Source of the DNA: Prevotella sp.
GTDB taxonomy: Bacteria > Bacteroidota > Bacteroidia > Bacteroidales > Bacteroidaceae
Reading direction: 5' to 3'
Assembly (NCBI GenBank): GCA_022769285.1
Contig: JALEKD010000017.1
Span: forward strand, 1-64,000
DNA length: 64,000 nucleotides
The position numbers were made by a program, and so were the translations under genes. The first letter of the stretch is position 1. The number at the start of each line of letters is the position of its first letter. Under the pieces are notes generated by a model. The model had not been told where the DNA came from. It did no database searches and saw nothing but the letters and a program-made list of their open reading frames with translations. Below are positions 52,656 to 61,228 of the stretch, in pieces.

Positions 52656-53300
52656 ATGATTACGCAAGAAAACTTTGACAAAGAATATGTCGACATGATA
52701 GAGCGGCAGCAGATAGATAAATTCGTCTGTGCTGAGATGGGGCGCCAGATACATCGCTATATCAAGGCCATGGCTGGCACCAAGACCATGATGGAACGCT
52801 TTGAGGAGCAGTTGGCCCATTTGACGGTTCCTCAGAAAGAAGAGGCTATCGCGCGGTACATCGACCTGAACCGCAAGGTACTGGATGGACTGGACCTGAA
52901 GGTAGTGCTGGCGCGCGCAGTGGCCAACTATTGTGACACGTTCAGCTATATGTTGTCGTTTATCAACAATAAACAGAAAGTGGCTTACTATATAGACCGT
53001 ATTAAGGCCAAGTACATCCAGTTTCACAAGGTCTATGAGGAGAATGGCAAGTTTGGCATCCTCGACCACAACGGCGATATACTGGTTCACCCTCTATACG
53101 ACTTTCTGCGTACTCCCTACGTCTATGTCGATGACCTGGTCACCATGCCCCTTATCGCCCAGAAGGATGGGAAGATGGGCCTCATATTGGCAGACCGTCA
53201 GGACACCATTGTCGCTGACTTTATATTCGATGATATATCCCTCCGCGAGACTCCGCCTTACTTCGAGGCGGTCAAAGACGGCAAGGTTACACTCATCTGA
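52656..53300 (+). CDS. WG-repeat-like cytoplasmic protein
   Basis: 214 residues, no signal peptide. The N-terminal about 120 residues are helical and charged. The C-terminal part has two WG-repeat-like units, ENGKFGILDHNGDILVHPLY and KDGKMGLILAD followed by FIFDD. WG repeats mediate protein contacts; no function is known here. It follows the HU-LysM gene by 54 bases and ends the operon before a 22-bp hairpin. Confidence 0.75.
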   Translation: MITQENFDKEYVDMIERQQIDKFVCAEMGRQIHRYIKAMAGTKTMMERFEEQLAHLTVPQKEEAIARYIDLNRKVLDGLDLKVVLARAVANYCDTFSYMLSFINNKQKVAYYIDRIKAKYIQFHKVYEENGKFGILDHNGDILVHPLYDFLRTPYVYVDDLVTMPLIAQKDGKMGLILADRQDTIVADFIFDDISLRETPPYFEAVKDGKVTLI

Positions 53301-53308
53301 TGTCCGTA

Positions 53309-53357
53309 TAACAGCAGTAGCAGCCACCCTATACCAGGGTGGCTGCTACTGCTGTTA
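53309..53357. terminator. Very strong hairpin between convergent genes
   Basis: Perfect 22-bp stem: 53309-53330 pairs with 53336-53357, loop ATACC. It lies 8 bases after the WG-gene stop and 57 bases from the stop of the convergent HD gene. There is no T-run on either side, so it may act as a bidirectional terminator by stem strength alone. Confidence 0.8.
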
Positions 53358-53414
53358 TAGGGGGTATGGGTGGTTAGCTCTTAATACTGTTGGCCATCTT
53401 CTTGCTCCTGTTGG

Positions 53415-54044
53415 TTATGCTTTCTCTTCCCGATACAACTGCTCGAACCACTGGCGCAGCAGCGGGCGGTTCTCTATGATGGTCTGCAGTTGTCGGAGCT
53501 TTTCCTGGTTGGGCGAGTTGGGAATCCATAGCCGTATATAACCATTTCGTGAGTACTTCTCGTCCATGTGCGAGGCGAAGCGCTCCCACTGTTTGTCGTC
53601 ATCCAGTTCGGGGTACTTCTCAAGGCCGTACTGAATGGCTCTCCGAAAGATGTTCTCGGTGTCCAGGTCGCGGTCGGCCTCGGCCACTATCTTGCCATAG
53701 ATGGACCGGGGCTGTCGGCTGGCTGATGCCCGATGGTCCTCGACCGCTTCCTTCATAATCTGTATGCGTTCCGGCGAGAACCACTTTTTCAACCGCGCAT
53801 CGCTTGCAAGTATTTTGCCCCCTGTAATATGGTGAATGGCCCGCGGGCCGCTCATGCCCAGGTCGTGGTAAGCCGCAATGACGTAAGCCATATTGATGTC
53901 GGCCCCGGTAAACTTAGCCAACTCCAGGCTATTCTTGATGACCCGCTGTACATGGGTAAGCCCGTGACTCTTGCCAAAGGCCACGTAGCGCGGCAAGATT
54001 TGCTTCTCGACAAAGTCCATGATGTCTAAGTTGAGCTGTTGCAT
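53415..54044 (-). CDS. HD-domain phosphohydrolase
   Basis: 209-residue metal-dependent HD-fold protein: SHGLTHVQRVIKN gives the first histidine, AAYHDLGMSG the HD pair, and EDHRAS a third histidine region. Such proteins hydrolyse nucleotides or cyclic phosphodiesters; the substrate is unknown. It follows menA by 12 bases on the same strand and ends the five-gene operon. Confidence 0.88.
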   Translation of the reverse strand: MQQLNLDIMDFVEKQILPRYVAFGKSHGLTHVQRVIKNSLELAKFTGADINMAYVIAAYHDLGMSGPRAIHHITGGKILASDARLKKWFSPERIQIMKEAVEDHRASASRQPRSIYGKIVAEADRDLDTENIFRRAIQYGLEKYPELDDDKQWERFASHMDEKYSRNGYIRLWIPNSPNQEKLRQLQTIIENRPLLRQWFEQLYREEKA

Positions 54045-54056
54045 TGCTGTAGATTT

Positions 54057-54998
54057 TTAAGATATAAGTATGGCTGTGGTCGACATGATGCCGTACACCA
54101 AGATGTTTCGGGCTGTCTTGCCCAGTACTCCGTTGAGCGCCTTGCCCTGCCTTATCTGTACCATCTGCCGATAAGTAACGAGGTGGAGGAGCAGGTATAC
54201 GAGCAGGAGGGCGGCTGTCAGCATGCCGGTGCTGTGGCTGTTTATCCAGAGGGTGACCGCCATCAGCGCCACAGCCATGATGCCGGTAGCCAAGTAAAGC
54301 CACTCGGTGCGCCGGGCCCCTAAGCGTACGGCCAGGGTAATCTTGCCAACCGCCCTGTCGGTGTCGCGGTCGCGATAGTTGTTCACTATCAGCAGAGCGT
54401 CAATGGCCAGTCCGCAGCCGATGGAGGCTATAAAGGTTTTGAGGGTGATGGTGCTTAGGGCGATGGGCAGAGCCAGGTAGTAAGTAAGACATACGGGCAC
54501 AAAGCCGAAGAACATAAGCACCAGGACATCGCCCAACCCGATATGGGAGAACTTGGTGGTGTACAAGAAGCAGAATATGACGCACGCGATACCCACGAAG
54601 ACCATCATAAAGCCTCCGTATATAATAAGAGGTAGCCCGATGAAGCATGCCAGTATCGTGGTGGTGAGAATGCCGCTCACCATGGCCTTGGGAGTAATCC
54701 ATCCCTCGGTGCAGGCTCTCTTGGGCCCCAGGCGAGTGGTTCGGCTGTCCGTCTTGTCCCTATAGTCAAAGTAGTCGTTGACCAGGTTGGCGTCAATCTG
54801 CATCACAAAGGCAAACAGCAGGCACAGTATAGTTGGGATGACCTGAAAGAACTTGCCCCCGTTGCTGTCGGCATAGGCCAGGGCGGCTCCTATCATTACA
54901 GGGACGGCCGCCCCCGTTAGCGTCTTGGGTCGCGTGGCGAGAAGCCATGCCCTCGCCGAGTTAGTCTGTACCTGTTCGTAGCCTGTTTGTTGTTTCAT
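54057..54998 (-). CDS. menA: 1,4-dihydroxy-2-naphthoate polyprenyltransferase MenA
   Basis: Attaches a polyprenyl chain to DHNA, making demethylmenaquinone; inner membrane, 313 residues, about eight to nine spans. The aspartate-rich prenyl-diphosphate sites are NLVNDYFDYRDKTD and NNYRDRDTDRAVGK. N-terminal RPKTLTGAAVPVMIG is typical. The start is ATG 54998, 5 bases after the porin stop. Implies menaquinone-based respiration. The other men genes are not in the window. Confidence 0.95.
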   Translation of the reverse strand: MKQQTGYEQVQTNSARAWLLATRPKTLTGAAVPVMIGAALAYADSNGGKFFQVIPTILCLLFAFVMQIDANLVNDYFDYRDKTDSRTTRLGPKRACTEGWITPKAMVSGILTTTILACFIGLPLIIYGGFMMVFVGIACVIFCFLYTTKFSHIGLGDVLVLMFFGFVPVCLTYYLALPIALSTITLKTFIASIGCGLAIDALLIVNNYRDRDTDRAVGKITLAVRLGARRTEWLYLATGIMAVALMAVTLWINSHSTGMLTAALLLVYLLLHLVTYRQMVQIRQGKALNGVLGKTARNILVYGIMSTTAILIS

Positions 54999-55003
54999 TG
55001 TCT

Positions 55004-57352
55004 TTAGTTGAAGAAGTTCCAACTGAGGCCGAACCTCAGGATGCGCTCGTTGAGTGGGTAGTGAGGCGCCAGGAAGTACTGGCGGTTGCCGCTGCCTGCA
55101 TTAACGTGGCTCATCATAACAAAAAACCGCGTATGCTTGAGGTGGAAGTTGGCGTAGACGTTAACCAATGGATAGTTGCCAATATCTACCTTGTTGTCGT
55201 TCTCCTGGACAGCGTACTGCCCCAGTCCAGGGGCGTAGTCGGGTGCGTGGTACTTGGTGAAGTAACGTATGTCGGCACCGAAGTCGCACTTGAGCACCCG
55301 GGCAATCTTGAAGCGCAGGAAAAGATTGGTATATACGTTGAGCTGAGGTACCGGCAGCACGTCATCGGCCGTCGATTTCTGATAGGTGACCACGTTCTCC
55401 CAGTTGAGCGGCCCTAAGCAGAAGTCCTGGAACAGCTGAACGGTAAACAGGGTGATGGCGTCGCCGTGCTGGCGGACGTTGGCCTCGTTGTTCTGACGGC
55501 CGTAGGTGTCCGTGATGTTGTAACTGAGCCCGAAGTAAGTATAGTTGGAAATCTCGTCGAACGCCACACGCAGCTTAGTGTGTGTCTTGGCCCAGCTGAG
55601 CATGCCCTGGATGCGCGTATGGGTTATCTTGTCCAGGTCGTCGTTATCCCACAGATAGTGGCGGCTGTGATAGTGACGGAAATAGAAAGAGGGGGTAGTA
55701 CGGTGGAAGAAACCGCCGGCCTGGAGAGTTACGGTGTCGCCGAATAGCTTGAAGTTGAGGTCGGCCGAAGCATCCACTTTGATATTGCCGATGTCCTTGC
55801 CCGTTACGCCGAACTCGCCCAGTGCGTTATAGTGTAGTGTCTTGCCCTGGAACTTACTTAACTGGCCGCCTACATACAGGTTCTGCTCGTTCCACGAGGC
55901 TGTGCCCTGTGCTGCAGGCAGCACGAAGTGGCGCATCTCATGGGCTACAAAAGCCTTGATGCCCGCTTTGGCCCACTTGTTGAACCCTTCAAGGAGCGAG
56001 AGGGCGAAAGTATTGCGCAGCGAGAAGTGGGTAGTCTTGTCGTAGATAGAGTCGCCCGGCAGTTCTTCGTCCATATCGTAGGTGTGAGCGTAGTACGAAT
56101 TCGGGGTTTCGTAAGCCTGGTAGATGCGGCTGTAGTTATTGAACTCTAAGGTGTGTATAAAACTGGTAACAGGCACATACTCGCGCTTCATCCACATGCT
56201 ATCCTCGCTGGCCTTGGCCGCGGCTGTGGCCAGGCTGTCGGCCACTGCCTGGTTGGGTACCTGTATGCGCCCGGTGGCCTTGTTCTTCAGCGTATCGGTA
56301 GGCTCTATGCCCGCAATGGTCGCGTTCTTGGGGCGCCCGGCAAATTTCGGCGTGTCCTTGTGAGTCTTATTAAAACTCTCCTCATCAAAGTCCTCGCCGT
56401 CGCGTTCTGCTTTACGCTCCGCCTTCTCACGAGCTTCGCGCTTCTCTTGGTCTTTCTTGGCCTCAAGGGCAAACTTCTTAGCGGCAATCTCATCGTCAGT
56501 CATGCGGACAGAGCGATGAAAACCGAGGCTATAGCGATGGGTGAGGAAGAGGTGCTGATTATCGTTGCGATTCCAGTTGCGGTTGAGCACGGTGGGGATG
56601 TCGGCCGTGGCAAAGCTCTCAGAGAACAGCTCGGGATGTACGATATAGTCATCGTTGGTGATGCCGCCGTTCTCGGTGACCTTCTGGTGATTGGTCGAGA
56701 AGAGAATATGGGCCTGGTACTTGTCGCCCAGGTACGATCCGTACATGGTGTAGTTGAAATGAGACGTACTCTGGTTGGAGTAGTAGCCCCGGCCGTAGAT
56801 ATAGTCAAAGTGGAAACCCACGCCAAGCCTTTTGCCCGCGTTGACACCAAACTTAGCCGTGAAATGGTCATCGCCGTTAGTGCGGTCGCCCGAGGTGTTG
56901 AACGTAAGATTGGTAAACGCCGACAGGGTGTTGGTAAAGTGAAACTTATCTACCGGCGTGAGAAAGAAGTCGTAAGGTGTCGTAAAGATAAACTGCCCCT
57001 CGGCAGGCCGGTCTACGAATATGCGGTTCTGGCGGGGGGCTCCCAGGTTGCCCGTGGTATTGAACTCACCCCGCTTGCCGGTGGTGAAGATAGTATTCAT
57101 AAACAGGTGCGACACCGTGTCGGGTGTCGCATGCGTAATGTCGCCAAATCGGCTGTCTATGGTCCACACCTTGATTCCCTTGGGTATCTCCTTACTGGTG
57201 CCTAAGTCGTCTGGATTAACCTTCTTTTTCAGCGTGTTGGTAATGGGACCGTCGTCATTGATAGTGTTTAAGTCGTTGAGGTTGTTAACCTGTGCCACGG
57301 CCATGGTGGCAACGGTGCTGAGGAGGGAGATAAGTGCGAGGGTCTTCTTCAT
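55004..57352 (-). CDS. Putative outer-membrane porin (Porin_10 type) with charged insert
   Basis: 782 residues: signal peptide (about 1-20, ending MAVAQ), then a beta-barrel rich in alternating aromatic strands, ending FGLSWNFFN with a terminal asparagine after the aromatic pair. It looks like the Bacteroidota 'putative porin' family. A highly charged helical segment interrupts the barrel (about residues 295-345, rich in Lys, Glu, Arg and Ala, beginning DDEIAAKKFALEAKKDQEKR) and would be an extracellular or periplasmic loop. The start is ATG 57352. It lies between a small membrane-protein gene and menA in one operon. Confidence 0.85.
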   Translation of the reverse strand: MKKTLALISLLSTVATMAVAQVNNLNDLNTINDDGPITNTLKKKVNPDDLGTSKEIPKGIKVWTIDSRFGDITHATPDTVSHLFMNTIFTTGKRGEFNTTGNLGAPRQNRIFVDRPAEGQFIFTTPYDFFLTPVDKFHFTNTLSAFTNLTFNTSGDRTNGDDHFTAKFGVNAGKRLGVGFHFDYIYGRGYYSNQSTSHFNYTMYGSYLGDKYQAHILFSTNHQKVTENGGITNDDYIVHPELFSESFATADIPTVLNRNWNRNDNQHLFLTHRYSLGFHRSVRMTDDEIAAKKFALEAKKDQEKREAREKAERKAERDGEDFDEESFNKTHKDTPKFAGRPKNATIAGIEPTDTLKNKATGRIQVPNQAVADSLATAAAKASEDSMWMKREYVPVTSFIHTLEFNNYSRIYQAYETPNSYYAHTYDMDEELPGDSIYDKTTHFSLRNTFALSLLEGFNKWAKAGIKAFVAHEMRHFVLPAAQGTASWNEQNLYVGGQLSKFQGKTLHYNALGEFGVTGKDIGNIKVDASADLNFKLFGDTVTLQAGGFFHRTTPSFYFRHYHSRHYLWDNDDLDKITHTRIQGMLSWAKTHTKLRVAFDEISNYTYFGLSYNITDTYGRQNNEANVRQHGDAITLFTVQLFQDFCLGPLNWENVVTYQKSTADDVLPVPQLNVYTNLFLRFKIARVLKCDFGADIRYFTKYHAPDYAPGLGQYAVQENDNKVDIGNYPLVNVYANFHLKHTRFFVMMSHVNAGSGNRQYFLAPHYPLNERILRFGLSWNFFN

Positions 57353-57357
57353 TATCA

Positions 57358-57576
57358 TTAACGAATAATTCTGAGGCAACATTCAACAAACTTGAACGCC
57401 ATAGCGACCAGTACGATAACAGTACCGGTCGTATGGCTTGATAGAGCGTACACGGCAACGCCGATAATGGCGAGGAGCATAAAGAGGGCGTTCAGGAGAT
57501 TGCGAATCTTGAAGAAACGACTATCAGGGCCGCCCTTTTTATGTCGGCCGTGGTCTATATTTCCGTTTATAATCAT
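57358..57576 (-). CDS. Small two-span membrane protein
   Basis: 72 residues: a basic N-terminus (HGRHKKGGPDSRFFKIRN) and two hydrophobic spans (NALFMLLAIIGVAVYAL and TGTVIVLVAMAFKF). It sits 5 bases ahead of the porin ATG and 8 bases behind the DUF4468 gene, with the same strand and no gap for a separate promoter, which argues that it is real. No family recognised. Confidence 0.75.
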   Translation of the reverse strand: MIINGNIDHGRHKKGGPDSRFFKIRNLLNALFMLLAIIGVAVYALSSHTTGTVIVLVAMAFKFVECCLRIIR

Positions 57577-57584
57577 GGGGAAGA

Positions 57585-58637
57585 TTACTTGAATAGATTG
57601 GTTATACCTGCGAATATCTCATTCTTACGGTCTATGGTCTTGCGGCGGAACTTTCCATAAGGCGCAACGAGCTTGGTCTTCTTCTTGTTCAGACTGGCCT
57701 TGTCCGTGATGACTTCCTGAGCCGGCAGGGTAAACCCGGTGCTGCGGTTGGCCTCGTAGGTATACGAAATGCGCTCCAGGGACACGTGCAAGTGGCCTTC
57801 GGTACATGTGGCGATAAGCGTGTAGTTAAATTCGGTCTGGTCTATCATCACAAAGTTATTCGTAAATACCAGCCACTCGTACATTTTGGCAGCTATGGAG
57901 TGCGTGCCCTTGTTCACGATGGCTATCTTGCTGCGGGCCTCGCCCTTGGTGTTCTGATTGTCGTCTACGGTTAGGTTGTTAATGTACTCGAAGACCTTAT
58001 CGTATATCTCCTCGGCGCTCTTGCCTGGCACGTCGATGTCCAGGCCAAACACCACCTTGCCATTGACCATGGGTACGGCTCCGGCGAGATAGGGGGTAAG
58101 GTCCTCGGTGCCGGTTACCTTCTTGGCAGCGGTCTTGGGGCTCACGGCAGGGGCTGCCACAGTAGACCAGCCATTGGTGTTGGAGTATTCCACCTCTCCG
58201 TTGGCGTCCGTCTGGGCCTTCTGCTCAGCCGGAGCCTTCTTCTCGGCAGGTTTCAGGGGCGTTGCGGGTACGGTGGCGCCTGCCTCCTTAGCCTCAGCGT
58301 TCAGTTTCTCGGCCTCGGCGTTCAACCTGGCGGCCTCGGCCTGCGCCTTCTTTATCTGCTCCTGTATGGCGGCCTGCTTGGCTGCCAGCTCCTTAGCCTT
58401 GGCCTGCTTGGCTGAGTCCTCCTTGGCTTTGGCCTCAGCGGTAGCCTTGGCCTTAGCTGCTGCAGCGGCTTTCTGTGCCTTAGCGGCATTGGCCTTAGCT
58501 GCCTCTACCGCTTTCTGAGCCTCTTCCAACTGCTTTTGAGCCTGTTCCAACTTCTGTTCAGGGGTGAGGGGCTTGACGTTCTGAGCGTGGCAGAGCACGG
58601 GGGCAAGCGCAATAATAGCTACCAGTATTTTCTTCAT
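57585..58637 (-). CDS. Secreted coiled-coil protein with DUF4468 domain
   Basis: 350 residues: signal peptide (about 1-18, ending LCHAQ), a long Ala/Lys/Glu coiled coil (about 25-115, TolA-like in composition), a linker, then a DUF4468 domain (about 180-310) with FGLDIDVPGKSAEEIYDKV and AAKMYEWLVF. DUF4468 is a small alpha/beta domain found in Bacteroidota envelope proteins, role unknown. First gene of the operon with the small membrane protein, porin, MenA and HD protein. Promoter element 27 bases upstream. Confidence 0.85.
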   Translation of the reverse strand: MKKILVAIIALAPVLCHAQNVKPLTPEQKLEQAQKQLEEAQKAVEAAKANAAKAQKAAAAAKAKATAEAKAKEDSAKQAKAKELAAKQAAIQEQIKKAQAEAARLNAEAEKLNAEAKEAGATVPATPLKPAEKKAPAEQKAQTDANGEVEYSNTNGWSTVAAPAVSPKTAAKKVTGTEDLTPYLAGAVPMVNGKVVFGLDIDVPGKSAEEIYDKVFEYINNLTVDDNQNTKGEARSKIAIVNKGTHSIAAKMYEWLVFTNNFVMIDQTEFNYTLIATCTEGHLHVSLERISYTYEANRSTGFTLPAQEVITDKASLNKKKTKLVAPYGKFRRKTIDRKNEIFAGITNLFK

Positions 58638-58664
58638 AATCTGTATTTTTTGTATTAAGTTTCA

Positions 58665-58672
58665 CAAAATTA
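58665..58672 (-). promoter_or_regulatory. -7 promoter element of the DUF4468-porin-menA operon
   Basis: Minus-strand TAATTTTG, matching TAnnTTTG, 27 bases before the ATG at 58637. Confidence 0.5.
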
Positions 58673-58882
58673 CTAAAAACTGCTGTACAGAAGAAACAAT
58701 CTACCATATTTAACGTAAATTATTTGTTTGCAGTGCCCCTGATGGCTGTGATGGTCAAGGCGATGGCTCGCCGACACAGGGAATCCGTCGCCCTATATAT
58801 TTAAGGTGTGGAGAGAGGGACGGGCCTAAAAACAAAAAGTGGGGAAGTGGTCGCTATTATGGCTGTGACCATCGGACTGAGC

Positions 58883-58982
58883 CTAAAGACGGTAGCGACT
58901 ATTCTAAAGACGGCTCCCAGCGCGCTGGAGACCGTCATTAGCGCACTGGGAGCCGTCTTTAGAAGCGTGGAGACCGGTCTCC
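58883..58982. repeat. Dispersed intergenic repeat, copy C, with 25-bp hairpin
   Basis: Core GGAGACCGTCATTAGCGCAC through TGGGAGCCGTCTTTAGAA aligns with copies A and B, and it ends GGAGACCGGTCTCC, the same palindrome position as in B. It also carries an inverted copy, so 58902-58926 pairs with 58940-58964 at 24 of 25 positions around a 13-base loop. It lies in the 432-base gap between the DUF4468 promoter and the 3' end of uvrB, which holds no gene. Confidence 0.8.
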
Positions 58983-59069
58983 ACAAAATTTGGAGATTTC
59001 CGGGATGTGCCTGGGTTCCTCGTGGTATGGGGCGGTAGGGCAGACAGGGACGCAATGAGCGAGGGCAGA

Positions 59070-61103
59070 TTACTTCTTGTTGTCCAACTCGCCTTGCAGT
59101 CTGATGATTTCGTCGCGATACTGGGCCGCCTGGATGAAGTCGAGGTCCTTGGCAGCTTGCTTCATCAGCGCCGTGGTGCGCTCGATGCTCTTCTGCAACT
59201 GGCTCTTGGTCATCTTCAGTACGATGGGGTCGGCGGCAAAGGCCGCGGGCTCCGGCTCGGTGTAGGGCTTGTACGCCATCATGGGGCCGGCCTCTGCGGG
59301 CTGTGGTTTGGCCGTGGGCAGATCCGACTTAATCTCTTTCTTTATCTGTTGGGGCGTAATGTGGTGTTCCTCATTATACTTTAGCTGTATGGTGCGCCTT
59401 CGGGCAGTTTCCTCTATGGTGCGGCGCATGCTGTCGGTTATCGTGTCGGCATACATGATGACCTTGCCATTGACATTGCGGGCTGCGCGACCCGCCGTCT
59501 GGGTCAGTGAACGGTGGCTGCGCAGGAACCCCTCCTTGTCGGCATCGAGTATGGCCACCAGGGATACCTCTGGCAGGTCCAGGCCCTCGCGCAGTAGGTT
59601 GACGCCCACCAGTACATCGTACACGCCGGCTCGCAGGTCGGTCATTATCTTTACGCGGTCCAGCGTGGCCACGTCGCTGTGTATGTAGTTGGCTCGCACC
59701 GAGTGGTTGAGTAGAAACTCGGTCAGCTCTTCGGCCATGCGCTTGGTAAGGGTGGTGATGAGCACTCGCTCGTGGCGGTTGGTACGAGTCAGTATCTCGT
59801 CCAACAAATCATCTATCTGGTTCTCACTTGGGCGAACCTCTATCTCTGGATCCAAGAGCCCCGTGGGACGTATAATCTGTTCTACCACTACGCCCTCGGC
59901 CTCCTGTAGCTCGTAGTCGGCCGGCGTGGCCGATACATAGATAACCTGGTTGGTCATAGCCTGAAACTCCTCGAAGCGGAGGGGCCTGTTGTCAAACGCG
60001 GCAGGCAGTCTGAACCCATATTCGACCAGGTTCTGCTTGCGGGCGCGGTCTCCCCCATACATGGCGTTTATCTGTGGCACGGTAACGTGGCTCTCGTCGA
60101 TTACCATGAGGTAGTCTGTGGGGAAGAAGTCTAACAGGCAGTACGGCTTTTCCCCTGGCTCGCGTCCATCGAAGTACCTGGAGTAGTTCTCGATACCACT
60201 GCAGTGTCCCAACTCCTTTATCATCTCCATATCGTACTCTACGCGCTCCTTAATGCGCTGCGCCTTGATGGTGTCGCCTATCTCGGTGAAGTAGTCTACC
60301 TGCTTGACCAGGTCATCCTGTATCTTGCGGATGGCCACCTCGGTCTGCTCCTTAGAGGTGACAAACAGGTTGGCCGGGTAAATCTGATATTCGCTGAAGG
60401 AGGCTATCCGCCTGAACGTCATGCTGTCCAGCTCCTCTATGCTGTCTATCTCGTCGTCCCACCAGCTTACCCGCAGGATGTTGTCGCTGTACGCCATGGC
60501 TATATCTACTGTGTCGCCTTTCACCCTGAACGTTCCGCGTGCCAGCTCGATGTCGTTGCGTATGTATAGAGCGTCTACCAGCTGTCGCAGAAAGGCATTG
60601 CGGTCTTTCTGTTCGCCCTGCTTGATAGAGATGATACTGTTGCTCATGGTGGTGGGCCCTCCCATACCATATATGCAGGACACGGACGACACCACGATGA
60701 CATCGCGACGTCCTGAGAGCAGGGCGCTTACGGCGCTAAGCCTCAGCTTGTCAATATCCTCATTGATGGCGAGGTCTTTTTCTATATATGTATCTGAGGA
60801 GGGTAAATAGGCTTCCGGCTGGTAGTAATCGTAGTACGAAACGTAGTACTCTACGGCGTTATTGGGAAAGAATCCCTTCATCTCTTGGTACAACTGGGCC
60901 GCCAAGGTCTTGTTGTGGCTCAGAATGAGGGTGGGGCGGTTCACATTGTTTATCACGTTGGCCACCGTGAAGGTCTTGCCAGAGCCCGTGACACCTAACA
61001 GCACCTGGGCCTTGTCTCCCCGCTCTACGCCAGCAGTAAGTTGGCTTATGGCAGCAGGCTGGTCGCCCGTGGGAGCATACTCGGAAACCAAATTGAAATT
61101 CAT
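59070..61103 (-). CDS. uvrB: Excinuclease ABC subunit B
   Basis: Damage-verifying helicase-like subunit of nucleotide excision repair, 677 residues. Walker A GVTGSGKTFTVANV, the beta-hairpin region YYDYYQPEAYLPSSDTYIEK, DEADH-equivalent VIDESHV, motif VI TQTAGRAARN, and a C-terminal UVR motif (KSIERTTALMKQAAKDLDF) that binds UvrC. A divergent promoter pair separates it from bamD. Its own -7 element ends 5 bases before the ATG, so the message may be leaderless. Confidence 0.97.
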   Translation of the reverse strand: MNFNLVSEYAPTGDQPAAISQLTAGVERGDKAQVLLGVTGSGKTFTVANVINNVNRPTLILSHNKTLAAQLYQEMKGFFPNNAVEYYVSYYDYYQPEAYLPSSDTYIEKDLAINEDIDKLRLSAVSALLSGRRDVIVVSSVSCIYGMGGPTTMSNSIISIKQGEQKDRNAFLRQLVDALYIRNDIELARGTFRVKGDTVDIAMAYSDNILRVSWWDDEIDSIEELDSMTFRRIASFSEYQIYPANLFVTSKEQTEVAIRKIQDDLVKQVDYFTEIGDTIKAQRIKERVEYDMEMIKELGHCSGIENYSRYFDGREPGEKPYCLLDFFPTDYLMVIDESHVTVPQINAMYGGDRARKQNLVEYGFRLPAAFDNRPLRFEEFQAMTNQVIYVSATPADYELQEAEGVVVEQIIRPTGLLDPEIEVRPSENQIDDLLDEILTRTNRHERVLITTLTKRMAEELTEFLLNHSVRANYIHSDVATLDRVKIMTDLRAGVYDVLVGVNLLREGLDLPEVSLVAILDADKEGFLRSHRSLTQTAGRAARNVNGKVIMYADTITDSMRRTIEETARRRTIQLKYNEEHHITPQQIKKEIKSDLPTAKPQPAEAGPMMAYKPYTEPEPAAFAADPIVLKMTKSQLQKSIERTTALMKQAAKDLDFIQAAQYRDEIIRLQGELDNKK

Positions 61104-61108
61104 AATTG

Positions 61109-61116
61109 CAAAATTA
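61109..61116 (-). promoter_or_regulatory. -7 promoter element close to the uvrB ATG
   Basis: Minus-strand TAATTTTG, matching TAnnTTTG, only 5 bases before the ATG at 61103. Confidence 0.45.
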
Positions 61117-61179
61117 ATAAAAAATAGAGCCTTGATAGCTTATAATAGCTGTTTTTTTGCTAAAAAATATGTTTTTTAC

Positions 61180-61210
61180 TTTGGCCATAGCGGAATTATA
61201 TGTAATTTTG
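61180..61210 (+). promoter_or_regulatory. Full Bacteroidota promoter of the bamD operon
   Basis: TTTG (61180-61183), a 19-base spacer, then TAATTTTG (61203-61210), matching both consensus elements; 18 bases before the bamD ATG. Confidence 0.8.
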
Positions 61211-61228
61211 CAAGACAAATCTGTGATT

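Noticed and set aside
56153..57205. 350-codon plus-strand open frame
   Set aside because: Antisense to the porin gene; no domain recognised.
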